Of a stretch of 64,000 nucleotides of DNA, positions 37,801-50,098 are shown piece by piece. Within the stretch, counting starts at the first letter, position 1. Each line of letters begins with the position of its first letter. A program made the position numbers and the translations under genes. The notes under the pieces are model-generated. The model searched no databases and was not told the DNA's origin. It saw nothing but the letters and a program-made list of their open reading frames with translations. Origin of the DNA: Malurus cyaneus samueli. Lineage: Eukaryota; Chordata; Aves; Passeriformes; Maluridae. Location: positions 45,636,550 through 45,700,549 of the forward strand of contig CM019216.1 in assembly GCA_009741485.1 (NCBI GenBank), read 5' to 3'.

Positions 37801-40800
37801 GCACTCCACAGCTGACTCCGTGTTCCTTCAGTGCACTCATGATATTGGAACTAATTCTAAAAATAAGAAAACATGGTGTGACCCAGGCCAGGGCGCTCGG
37901 TTAAAATACCATGTATCTTAGTTTGGAAAAGAGTATTTGAGGTCAAAGTCTGTCTCTCCATCATGGCTTACTATGAAGTGCAATGGTTTCAGGTAACAAG
38001 GGTGATGCTGACGTGTAATATATTAAGAAAGAGATTAGCATATCCTATCCATATCCATGTCTCCATAAGTGGAGATTCTTATAATTACACTATGATTATT
38101 TCTTCCAACCAACAGTGGTACTCAGAGATCTTTCAAAGTACATTTTTAGCATGTCAGGAGAGTATTCCTACACAAGAAAATATGAAATTATTTTGCTGTT
38201 GTGCTTCCTGGGAGCAGGAAAGAAGCAGTGCAGAAAGCCACCGTGTTCACTAACGAGTATTTTTCACAACTGTCGGCTCCAAGGACGTCTCCCACTTACA
38301 AAAAGAATTGAAATTTTGGAGCTCCCTCTGGTGGTTCTACAGTAACTTTGACGCGCTCACTTCCCCTTCTGTACAATTGCTCATTATCACTTCAATAACT
38401 AACTTCAAGTTGGACTAAAAAAAAAGAAAAAAAAAAAAGTTACCACATTACTTATTGGAGCACGTGTCTGGGGTAGTTAATGTTACACTGAAGAAAAGTG
38501 TGATATTCATCTAACAAAGAGAGAAAAGTCTTTCAAGTCTAATTTCTTGACTTCACGGTGCAGGCATGCAGGTGTTTAGTGGGAGCTTATGTCCCTATCA
38601 CTCCATTTTTCCACGAATTTCTCATATATATGCATTCATGTTATGTGACTGCTTTTATACACATTAGTCTGCCTTACTAAGCACAAACAAGATAAACCAG
38701 GAAGCCAACACCTGTGAAAATGCTGCACGAAACAGCCCAAAACTCATCCTTTATACACCTTATTTAACTATTATGTGGTCTAGAACCTCCCCCATTTTTA
38801 CGCAAAAAAAATTTCTTACTTTCACATGTGTAAAAGGCACTAAAGGGTTTCAGTTCAGAATCTGCTGTTCTAAGATGGCTCAGTGTACCACACACACAAT
38901 CACACGGGTATTTCAGGTGCACCTGAGTAAGAAGCAACCGAACAGCTGAGAGAGAGCACAGTCACATCAGGAACAGGGTTTGTCCAAGGTATTGCTCAGG
39001 TTTCATTGTCTTCATTATCTTAACAGAGCTCAGGGTCCTTAACTTTGAAAGGTAAAATTTCATTACATACAAATATTTTCCAAATGGATTCTGAATGGTG
39101 CCCAAATATAAATTGTACCACTTTTCTTCCTGTTTTATTGTAACCAGCACACTGGTTTTGCAGTTAAGCTGCCATAAATCCCAACCAATCTGAGCTCTGC
39201 ACATCAACGGTATCCTATGAAAAAAAATGTCAGCAGTGGATGTATACAGCTCTCAATGAGGCTGATAAAATACTAAGAGGGAGAGCAATAATGTAATTAT
39301 AAGAACAGCTGATTAAATCAAGATAGCACTCAACAGAATAAGGTAATTCCAAATCTAATAATTATATTAGATTATATCATCACTTCAGTGACACCACTGA
39401 GAGGTGATTAGAGATGGAACTTTAACTTTCAACTATTTAACATTTTAATTTACATTTATTTAACCACTAATATAGGAAAAAAACCCCTTCTATTTTCTCC
39501 ATATTAATTGAGAGAACAGCATATTTTCTGTTTCAGTTTTCTTGAAGAAAAGGTTTCTTTCAAAACATTAGAAAGGTACTTAGTTCTGAATATTGATAAC
39601 TGGATAATGGACCCATAAATACATGCTGCTGAGCAGAATCTTGTGAAGGTCATTAGAAAATTGTCCCACTGAGGTCACTCGAAATATTCCTTCTGATTTT
39701 GGCGAAAACTGGAATGACCCATTAGTGACTTTAAAGTTCTCAGTCTTCCCAATATTTTATGGTATATTTAAAATAATTTTGGCACAGGTCTTTCTTATTT
39801 ATTTAAGCAAGGAAAAGATCTTTCAGTGATGCTGTTAATCACTAACTATAGAGTGTAGCAGAGCTGTCAGACATAAATATTCAGAAACTATAGCCAGACA
39901 CTGTAAAAGCTATTTTTTATCAAAAAAGTAAAATTGCCATAGTTTAGGAGAGATCTATTCTGCCTTTGAATACAAGTTTCTGACATCTGTAATCCAAAAG
40001 AACCTCTTAAAAATCACGGCTGTAAAGCATACACACCTTTCCATTCAAAGACATTTTTACACCTCCACATTGCCATGAGAGTGGGAATGGAGTAAAGCTG
40101 CTGTCCCACTAGTAGTGTTGAGTGGGAGTGAAGCTGGTGAAGCTGCATGATTCCTTGAAGCAGAGCTGTGCTGCCACTGAGATGGACTGGAAGTAGAGCT
40201 GATGGTGCAGCAGCTCAAGTTGATGACTGCCTCTCTCACGCTGAAGCTACACAAGTGTTACTTCTCTTCTGTGAGATGTTTTGTTCTGACAGTAAACAGT
40301 GGCTTGTGGTGAGTAGGTGCCTTGAATGGAGGAGGAAACCACTCCAGGAGAAAGACAAGTAACATTTCAGGGAAAATGCAGTGCACTCACCTAGGATTTG
40401 GCAATGAAGATAAGCAACATAAGGATGCTGCTGAACATGGAAGATGACTGCATCAGGGAACTCACAGCTCCCACTGTTCTTCAGCCTTGCTTTTGGTTGC
40501 CAGGGAGGATGGAGTTAGAATAATGTTGACATCAATAACAGGGTGATTTGGAACTTGGTACCTGCTATCCAGAAGGTGCCAACACCTTATGAGTGGTTGT
40601 GGTCATGTAGGCATTGCTTGTAGGAGCTTTTCTGCTGGGGACTGTGATGACACATACACTTCCTTGACTTGTTACATGTGGTAACCATCTCACAACTATT
40701 GAGTTCAAGGTAGGAAATATTACCAATTGAAAAGTCACTGCTCCAAAGGACATCTCCTCCTAAACTGTACTGCAATAAATACACCTTATTTGCACAATAA

Positions 40801-43800
40801 TATCTGCATTTTTAAACAAAACACATTTTCATGAATGTATTATTTTGTACGTAGTTATACAATGATATATATATATAAATATTATGTGAACAGTTGAAAT
40901 TGCACACATTGGTCCAAAATAACAAACTTAATAAAAAACACATTTTCACTCCTTTCTAAAAGAGCTGTGCTCTTTACTATGTAAAGGACAATGTTAGTCC
41001 TTGGAACTATTGATGTTCTTCTAACAGGAAGGAAAGCATTGATAAGCAAAGGCACACCAGATACCTAAGCGAGATGACATAATTATTATTCATTATTAAT
41101 GAAGCTATTGCCTCATTCACATGAAATACAGAGCACTTAATATCCTATTTACCTCATCTTCCCATCAATACATGCCTTCTAGAATGGGATATTTTATGTC
41201 CTCTCTTGGGACAACTGTTTACATGGAATCCACTAGTCAGAAGTTTCACTTCAGTTTGACTTTGCCTTGTCTTTGGCTTTAGCTCTCTTGATTTTATAAT
41301 CTGGGTGCACATCACATGATGAAATTTTAACACATTAACCTGTGTATCCAACAAGAATCACAATATTCAACTTAAGAATAACAGGAACAACAAGCCAACT
41401 TAGATATGAAAGGTTTTCTTCTGCTTGCCAGTTATTTAAAAAGAAAAGCATTTGGACTGGAGCAGGACTGGCTGGTGGTCAGCATAAAATGTGTTAGTGG
41501 AGTAGCTCATACACACGGCACACACTCCCTTTTCAGTTCAACTTCCGCCACATTTTTTGTGCCATGTTTAAAATTTTCATCCTGCTGGGAAGAGTTGAGG
41601 GCTGGTTTTATAAGATGCGTACATGGCAAGGGATTCCCATTCTAGGTTGTTTTAAAAGCTTAAGAACCAGGTATCTGCCCCAGAAGTGCCTTAAATAGGA
41701 TGGGCAATACCTCCCAGGGGACCTTTGGAGGGAGCTGCATTGACACTGTGAGAGCAGGCAGTGACAGCAGTCCTGAGTTTCGGAGAAAGGAGGCAACAAG
41801 GGTCTGGGAGGAAGGAAAAGATGTGAGGAGGCATCTCTAGGGAAGGGTAAGCAACCAGTGGCAGCAGTGACAGGCCATGTCTCATAATGTCTGACAACCG
41901 TCTCCAGCAAGACTGGACCACAAGAAGGACAACTTTGTTCTAAGTGCTGCCAGATCCTGAAAGGTAACAAATGCACACATACTCTGCTGTCTCTAAGAAG
42001 CACTTCAGGTGATCCTGAAGGATCAGAGCCGATTAAGTGTAACTTAATAGTGCAACTGTTTAAATTAAAGAAGTCAAAAATATTAGAAGAAAATTGGATA
42101 TAAAATCAACTGCTTTCTGCCTTACTGCCTTTTAATTTTGGGGTGGTTTCACATAAATGCCTCTGGATCGCACTGTCTTAAATGTCAGTTTTGCAGCAAT
42201 GCTTCAATGAAGAGGTGACAAATACTAGATTGCTGTATCCTGAGACTCATCTACAAGTGAGGTAACCAATAAATGAAGACATAAATTGATGTGAAATTAA
42301 AATATCACAAAAAAAAGATTTTTAAAAAGTAGAGGAATGAAAAGAAAAACCAAACCAACAGGTAAAAACCCCTTTGGAGATCTGGAAATAACTTGTGGCA
42401 GCATAACCAGGAACAGCTTTGTACTTTGCTTTCACCTTATGAAGACTGTGGTCAATAGCATCTAATGCAGAAAACAAGCCCAAGGCATGGGTGATAGCCA
42501 GTTTTTGTAAATGGGAAGTAGAAAGGAAGATTGTTTAGGAAGCCTCTTTTAGCAGGACTTTCCAGCTACAAAGGAAGCAAGGAGACAGGCCATCAGAGAG
42601 ATCTGTACATCAACCAGGGATGTGTGTAATCACAGAGAACCATTACTCACAGCTCCCCCTTCCCACATACTGGCAAATGAGAAGCAATTCAGGCACTAAG
42701 CAGAGCTACCTCATGATGGTCTAAAATATTATACCTAGGTTCCCAAAGCAGAGGGGTGTGGGTCTCAAGTCCAGTTATGGTTTAGTCAAGGTTGTGACTT
42801 TCCAGCAAAAGTACCACATACGCAGCAGGATTAAAAGAATTATGATGAGCTTTTTTTATTATTTTTTCAATACAAAAATAGAGTTAAACAATATATATAT
42901 TAATTGTTGGGTTTTTTTTTTTTTTTTGCTTTTTATCTCCCTTTTGATTTATCAGCATGTCTGCATGGGCTGTTCAGGAGAGCACTGCTATGGCAGATGA
43001 ACTTGTACCACACTGACTTGGTGAAATCTGGCTTCATCCTGACCACTGAATATCTACCAGCAATTCACTGCTGCTCACAAATCAGGGCTAGAACCAGTGG
43101 CTTCTAAAGTTTCATTCAATTGAATTTTAAGACAGCAACATATATATTCACCTTCCAGGAACACACCTTACTAAAATGCTAATGTATTCAACAATAATTG
43201 GTTTGATAGAACCTAGACTCAGAGAGGCAAGCATTAAAACACAGAAAATGGCTCAGGAAACAGTAAATAAAACACAGAAAATAGGTCAGTGTGTGGCCAG
43301 GAAGACAGGTGACAGGAAGTGACTCATCTGCCCCTTGACTGCACAAAGTATTCAAAAAGTAGGTTAGCCCAGCAGACTGTCACTGCCATAGTGCTTTAAA
43401 TTCTCCAATCAGTGCACTATTGTAGCACTCAAAAAACATTACAACTTGTGATTATTTGTGGGGGAAGTGGGTATATGGTATATAAAGGAAAAGGGAAGAA
43501 GTTAGTGATATTCCCTGCCAAAACACTGATAAATGGGTTCTGTAGCAATGGCAACAGTGAGGGAGAGAATAAATCAGCAGCAGGTATCATTTTGTTATTA
43601 CTGTGTGTTCCTCATTTATCTTGAATGCTCTGAATTTGTGCTATGAATCAGAAGCAGTACCACAACAGTGGTATTTCAACTGGTCCGGTAGAGAAAAATC
43701 TCATCAGTATCTGCTTTTCCAAATTTATTCTTTGTTTATTTACCCCACATACTTGGGTGAGTAGGACCTGTTTGTAGAGAGTTCAAAAAGAAAAGAGTGT

Positions 43801-45593
43801 ATCCAAGTGGTAGCTAGCAACCCAACCACGCCCTTTCCAAGAAGTCTGGCAAGTCTCCAGGGCATTATCAAACTTGTCCTACTGTGCTCAAACATACTGT
43901 TTTGAGGGATGCAAGCTTGGCTTGCAACTCAGTAAAGACAGGTGCTAAAATGTGGGAATTCTTAGGTTCTCAGATGTCCTCAGTAAGAAGTGCTTCAAAC
44001 CTGTATCACATTCTTATTTCCACTACTCCCAGATATCCTGAGACCATTCACTACTATTTCTTCTTGAAGGGGCCAATTTACAACCAAGAACATGAGAGAT
44101 TAAGACACGAGAGCAAAATTTTAATTACACTGCACCTTACACAAGTCTTACTGTTTTAAGCTTCAGCTGTTTTCAGGACATCTGCCAACCAGGCCTTACA
44201 AACAGAACACAAAACCAAGAACTTTCTCAAAAACAACATAAGCATGGAGAAGTAAATTTTGGCCTTAACTTTCAACTCAATTTTGTGCCACCATGATTCC
44301 ACTAATTTCAAGCGAGTTCTAATTTCCACTGGGCAGCTGCAGAAAAGCCAATCAGCCTCCCATGAAAGAATATTTAGGAAAAGGTGCTGCAGTTCTTGGG
44401 AGAAGCTCATCATATAACCTCACACAGCAAATTACATTAGATGAGGCCCTAGCTACTGTTCTATAGGGATGTAATAAATAAAAGAGTAATTCCAGCATAG
44501 GTAGATAAAATTCCTCTTGACTGATTTATCATTTTGCATGGGAAAAAAAGCTCATTCTGCTTGGCTGGAATGTGACAGCTATGTTCTGGCTTTGCACTGG
44601 CCAGCCAGTAACATCCATCAAACCAAAGAGGACTTCTGACTACAAATGGGACCACCATGCAAGTGGCTGATGCAAAAAATTCAAGTAGGAAGACCATCAC
44701 AAATGTTAAGAGCTCCAGAATTCTTGACTCTTCTCAAGTTCCAGCAAAACACAGCATTCTGTAGGAAACTTCTAATTTTCATGGTCATGGGTGCATGCCA
44801 CCCTCACCCTGGCAGAGGTTTGAGAAGGAACATGGTGGGGTGATTCTGTGGTTTGAGATGGAAGTGGATAAATTCCACTTGTTTTGGTTGATGTTATGCT
44901 TCCAGTGGAGGAACCACCATATAATCAGTCAGGAGAGCAATGTTTCTATCCTTTTGTCAAACTCTTAACAGTAAGCCAATTACCATCCTTAGTGTTGTCA
45001 TGATTTCACCACACCACTCTGAAGTACTTGGGCCTCACGCTCCCTCATTTCTCTGAAATTCTGCAGTATTTTAACTCGCTTGGTTTCAAGGGAGCTACTT
45101 GTAAACAAATCAAGAGAGAATCAGATCTATCTGCTAGCAACTCTCCCAAGGGCTTTACTGTGCCATAAGCAACCACTCTATTCTCTGTTTACCTTGCAGG
45201 TAATAACAAGGATATTCTGTGGAGAATTCAAATACAGAAAAACATACCAGGCAAGTCACTAGAAGAAAATTAAGGCTTACCTTTCTCTGTAAACATGCAA
45301 TGCATTAGTAGATTAACTTCCCATTAGACAAATGAATGACACAGGATGCACCATGCTACAGAAGACAAACTACATATCAGATGCAGCAAAACTCTAATCA
45401 TAATTAAAATATCCAAGGAAACATTATCTGATTCAGAACCCAAGCTACACTAGGGAAGCTCTTCACTCTGCTGCTAGGTTTGAAGTGCAGTTTATCTGGC
45501 AGGGCTTAATGCCTGCATTAAAGTTACCCTGGTTACTGACGACTCCCATTCAATCACCTGAAATTCGTTGTCTCTGCAGTGGAGAACCGTGTG
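37801..45593. other. Intergenic DNA downstream of MCM9, no gene seen
   Basis: AT-rich unique sequence with an A-rich tract at 38,418-38,438, a TA microsatellite near 40,866, a T15 tract at 42,914, an imperfect direct duplication at 43,236-43,292 and a CTCF-like motif at 38,319-38,334. No coding region is recognised. Confidence 0.55.
38319..38334 (-). promoter_or_regulatory. CTCF-like motif
   Basis: Minus-strand CCACCAGAGGGAGCTC is a close fit to the CTCF core (one change). It shares the surrounding stretch TTTTGGAGCTCCCTCTG with the motif at 30,161 and has the same orientation. Confidence 0.4.
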
Positions 45594-45599
45594 TTTATT
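45594..45599 (-). terminator. Candidate MCM9 poly(A) signal
   Basis: The plus-strand hexamer TTTATT reads AATAAA on the minus strand, about 660 bases after the MCM9 stop codon. It is the first canonical hexamer I noticed in that direction. A 3' UTR of this size would be ordinary, but cleavage-site support is lacking and other variants may be used. Confidence 0.3.
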
Positions 45600-46262
45600 A
45601 GTGGTGAATTTTGACAAAGTGATCCAGAATACAGACACAGATACCTGAACCAGTGTGTTTAAAACTGAAATTAAAAAACAGAAATGAAAAGCTCTCAGTC
45701 TGTGTCTTCAGCATCAAATCTGTGACAAGAAGCACAATAATCAAGATGAAGCAAAATTGTCATGATACTGGTAATACAAAAATACCTGCCCTAGCATGAT
45801 AACAGATCACCAAAGGGGTAACTATGCTGAAACAAACAGCATATATGGATGAACAGAATATAATGACATGGCTTGAGCACCATCATTTTTCTGAAGCAGC
45901 ACAGTCACTTGGAAGGACAATCTGAATCATGTGTAGTTCAAACTGTTACATGAAATGAAGGACAAAGTCAATTAAGCCTGCTCTTCTGCAAGATCACTTT
46001 CTGGACACATGAACATGACTATTCAAGTCTTTAGGGTTCATCAAAACAGTGAACTGAGAGAAATGGTCCTGGGAAGGGTTTAGAAAACCAAAAGCCAAAT
46101 TGGGCCTTCACCATATGTAGTCCTTACTTATGTAAAGTATATGGCTGTACATTCACAGGTGCAGGATGATTCTATGAAATTATTTGAAAACCATGGATAC
46201 AACTGATAGAAGGGTGAAGATTCAGAAGAACAGCATGTTAAGTAATTGGGAGGATGTACACG

Positions 46263-47775
46263 TTAAATGCTTGGATTTTTCTTAACCTCTTCATCCCAAT
46301 CAAAATCTAACATAGCATCATCTAACTCTGCTATGGAGAAGAGAGATGTCTTTGCGACCATGCTGGCTTTACTAGAATCTCCCAATGCAAAACTCTTCCT
46401 TTTGCTAGGATTGCTCATGTGCACCTTTAGCAATGGGCTGTGACTTTCCTTGTTGGTGTCATTCTTAATGGCAGGTGAGGTTTCTGGTTTTGCCTCAGGA
46501 CGTGATACAAATGAGAACGACGATAGCTTGGCTAATGTGCTGGAGCGCACCTTCCCTGTGCTTGGGCCACCATGTTGCTCCTCTCCCTCCCTTTTCTTCT
46601 CAGTGGGTGGAGGTGACACAGCATCAAAACTGGCATCAGAGCATACTGTTGCACTTCCTCTGATCTCTTTCCTTAAGGCCTGACTCTGTTGCTCTTCTTT
46701 CCCTTTATTATCAATTGATCGTTTTTCCGAACTACGTTTTTCTAAGCGAGTCAATGTCATCTTGTTTTTTTCAGGTGGGCAGCCTTCTTCTGGCAACTGC
46801 TCTCCCTGGAGCTGCTCTCCTGGCGTAAAAATAGTTTCACTCTGAAAAAGAGAAAATTCTTCATTTGTCTTCTCTGAAGAATGACCAAGCTTTGTCCTTG
46901 GTCTGAAAGAAAATTTAGCTAGTTTAGCAGCTGGGGGACTTTCACTTTCTTGCTCATGGGAACTTACTGCCTTTGTTTCCTTTGCTACTTGATCTTTACT
47001 TCTTTTTCTCATAGAAATTGCAGGTTTTGCTGCCACAGATACGCTGTTCTCTTCTTCCCCTAGCACAGAATCTGCATTGCTTGAAAGATCTGGCAGGCCA
47101 GAGGCAGGTAATACTGAAAGAGGGGCCTTTGCCTCAGGGTCCTGTGTACTTGTAAAGAATCCATGTGATTTCTCCGTGTGCAGCCTCTGCCAGCTTTTAG
47201 AAGCATGATGCCTAATGACTGAATCCTGCACTCTTGGTGCTGCCTCTGCAATATTATCTTCTGAAGAAGAATGGTTGTGTTCTTCAGTCCTTTTCCTGTT
47301 TAACTTGGAAATTTTGTCCTGTTTTGAAGGAGCGTGCAGATCCACAGTTGCTAGTGACTCTCTTAATCCATTTTGCTTCCGTGGTATTGAAGCAGATCTT
47401 TCTTCAAAACAGGATGTTTTACCTGGGGTTTTTGAAGCCAAGTTCTTTGGAGATATCTTGGGCACCAGAGACTTCTTCTGAGAATTTTCTTCAACATCAA
47501 TGCTGCTCTCTTCCAGGCTGTCAAACCATGCCAGGGTGCTTGTATTTTTGTTATTGCCACGTGCTGGGTTGCACAAGGGTTCTAGATGAATTTCCCCTTC
47601 ACAGCTGCCTTCAAGCAAAGGTGTCTGTGGCCCAGAGTTATCCTCTTCTTGATTTGAAGGTACTGACTGAGACCTTTGCTTTGACTGCCCAAATGCATCC
47701 TCATTTGAGCATCTTGTGGCAGTACTGAAATTTGTCTCTTCAGGCTGCTTCTGGCATGAATTTTCCTTTTGCAAT
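46263..47775 (-). CDS. MCM9: MCM9 last coding exon, long C-terminal tail and stop
   Basis: One large exon of 1,513 nt encodes the final 503 residues and the stop. It opens with LQKENSCQKQ after acceptor TTGTATAG at 47,776. The tail is Ser/Lys/Glu-rich and probably disordered, with basic clusters that could serve nuclear import (KLNRKRTEEH near 47,300; MRKRSKDQ near 47,010). Two related short motifs stand out: AKLAKFSFRPRTK near 46,884-46,930 and TLAKLSSFSFVSRP near 46,490-46,545. The very end, SLFSIAELDDAMLDFDWDEE, matches the acidic end of vertebrate MCM9 closely. In vertebrates this tail mediates recruitment to damage, including a BRC-like motif reported to bind RAD51; I cannot confirm which motif does so here. 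The six exons in the window join in one frame with no internal stop, giving 773 complete codons, comparable to the same part of the family (about 1,100 residues in total). The long open frames on the plus strand in this interval are shadows. Confidence 0.95.
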
Positions 47776-49952
47776 CTATACAATGAAAAAGAAAACAATA
47801 GTAAATTAATTTTCTTCCTTTTTCTTTCTTCATTGCATTAGTGATACATAATATGCATGACTAGTGGAAAGCTCCAAATAATGTAGGTCACAAAAGTATA
47901 TTATGTTTCACATATAGCTCTGAAAGCTGGTGTCACAGTCTGTGATCTCTCAGCACCTTTGACAGTACGAGACAGAATTTGGTGTCCCCAACAGAAGACA
48001 GGCAGATGGACAGAGAAAACAACCACCTAAACTGAATTTCCTTGGGAAACCAAACAGGAAAAAAAAGGAACTAAACAAACAGGTTTGTAGTACTTGCAAC
48101 CATTGCTAGAGTCCCTAACAGATTTTACATATTCTGTAAGTATAACTTCTAGAACAGAAACCTAGTCAAATCTTATCCTGTGCCAGGTAAAGCCTCTAAT
48201 GAGTTATTAGAATGGAAAATCTAGGTATTACTTGGAATAGTGGTTGTTGTTTAGTTTCTCTCCTAATCACTATGGACTCAATATGTCAAAAACATCAAAG
48301 AATGAAAGATCACTTATAAAAGATAATTATCACCATCTGTGGCTATCAGTATTCTCAGGGCCCTCCAAAACAACTGGGGATGAGGATTCCCTCCAATCTC
48401 AGTAGAGCTGATATTCAGCTAATAAGCACATTATTTCCAAGGGAGGCAGCATTCTGTTTTCTGCTAAACAGTGAGGCAAACCATGAGTGAAAAGCAGCCA
48501 CATTCCATCCCAAAAGTGACTGCAGATGTCTAGAAGAAATGATTCTTCTGCATTACAAACAGTTTCTCTGCTGTGTGGGACAGATAGCTCTATATTGACA
48601 TGTACGTTTTAGAATAATTACTATAATTGTTTACTAACATGTTTATTCTTAATTTTTTAATGGAAGGTAGCAGAAATTATATACTCAACAAGAAGGAAAG
48701 AGAGATATATGACACATGCTTGTTTTATTGAAATAAAGTTTAGGGGGAATGCGTGGAACAAGTCTTCTAATACAGAATGAGTTGTTTTAAAAAGGACATT
48801 AATTTAGTATTCCCCAAGCTGCTTAAGAGAGAGAGGAAGAAATCAACTTAATTTGCAGCAGAGGGCATTTGGTGGGATACTGGGAAAACCTTTATGAGCA
48901 TTAGGTGGAGCAATCATGGAACAGACTACAAAATGGCAATAGAAAATCCTCATCATTAGAAGGGCTTCAGAGAAGATAATGTGAGCTCCTGCCAGGAAGG
49001 TCAAATGCAGATCTGATCCTGTCTTTGTATTTGATCTCCCATCCCATCCTACATTTCTATCCCTTATTTATGAACACCTCTGTTTTAAAACTAGCTTTTG
49101 TCTTTCTGTTAGATATCCCACTTTAAACTGTTTCTGTTGACTCTGTGGTTATTTAACACATCATTACTACAAGTTACAAAATAAGTCTCAAGAATATTCA
49201 AAGGAAAAGTGAATTCTCCCAGCTGTTTCCATTAATTTCAACAACATTAATCTTTTACCTTCCTTTAACAGTAAGAAAGTGTAAGTTTCTTTAGAGCCCA
49301 ATCTCATTTCAGGGAAAAAATGTGGGTTGGGTTTTTTAAATTTTATTTCCTTCCAGTTCTAGGGTTTTTCTTTCAGGCTCAGTACTTTAAAAGTTTTCTA
49401 TTAATAACAACAAATACTTTCCCAAAGATTATTCCACTAAGCTGAAAACTATAGATGAGACAGTGAAAACTACAGCGTGTAAAGAGGAAAAATCACTCAA
49501 AAGAACAGAACTTTGATTCAGGCTTACATTTTCCATTAACAGAAAGGGAAGGATCCTGACAAGCCCAACACAAAAGAAGGCTTAAAAAATCATGAAGCAG
49601 ATCTGCTGTATTTTACCAAGTAAGTAACAAAAGGTTTTACAAAATTATTTGCTCAGCTACAGAATCTAGCATTTTGACTCTAAGAAGCACTTTTAAAACT
49701 TATCTGAGCACAATATTGAGATATTGTGAGCTGGGAACTGTTTAAAATATTTGTAAATTCTATAACCCAGAAGGAGAAATGATCTTGTGATGATCTCAAA
49801 GCGGTACTTTGAAACAATCTCCCCAATAATCCATGTCCTCTAAAGGATGAGTCCTTCCCAATATCAGACTATTATTAGACCCTTTCCAGATATTATTGTG
49901 AAACAAATTCTGTTTCCTTTCTGAATTAGTTTGTTACTTTGTGAACTATAAC
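47776..49952 (-). other. Last MCM9 intron
   Basis: A 2.2-kb AT-rich intron between the linker exon and the tail exon. I see no repeat family, RNA gene or alternative exon in it. Confidence 0.6.
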
Positions 49953-50098
49953 CTGTCCAGTCTTTGTAGCTCTTTGTGCAGAAGATCTTTCAGCTCCAGC
50001 CGCTCCAATATGACTTCACACTGTGTTCGGTACTGCTCCATTGGATTTTCTGGAAATGAGGTGTGTAAGGCATTGATGCCTCCAAGAAGTGCACCCCC
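49953..50098 (-). CDS. MCM9: MCM9 internal exon linking the helicase core to the C-terminal tail
   Basis: This 146-nt exon encodes [19 protein letters not shown] then [19 protein letters not shown] and [11 protein letters not shown]. Vertebrate MCM9 has the same segment directly after the AAA+ core. The second half has the heptad-like spacing of a short amphipathic helix. The acceptor is CCATAG directly before a run of five G; reading the exon from that AG keeps the frame (GGG GGT GCA). The donor is CAG followed by GTTATAG, a weaker match than the other donors of this gene. The exon ends with two bases of an Arg codon completed by the last exon. It is separated from the previous exon by 4.6 kb, the longest fully contained MCM9 intron here. 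Confidence 0.94.

Noticed and set aside
1..46000. Search for PLN and CEP85L exons, tRNA genes, CRISPR-like arrays and microRNA hairpins
   Set aside because: Expected neighbours from mammalian gene order were looked for by eye, but no matching protein segment or structured RNA was found.
46450..47728. Plus-strand frames of 77-164 codons over the MCM9 tail exon
   Set aside because: Antisense shadows of a long real exon.
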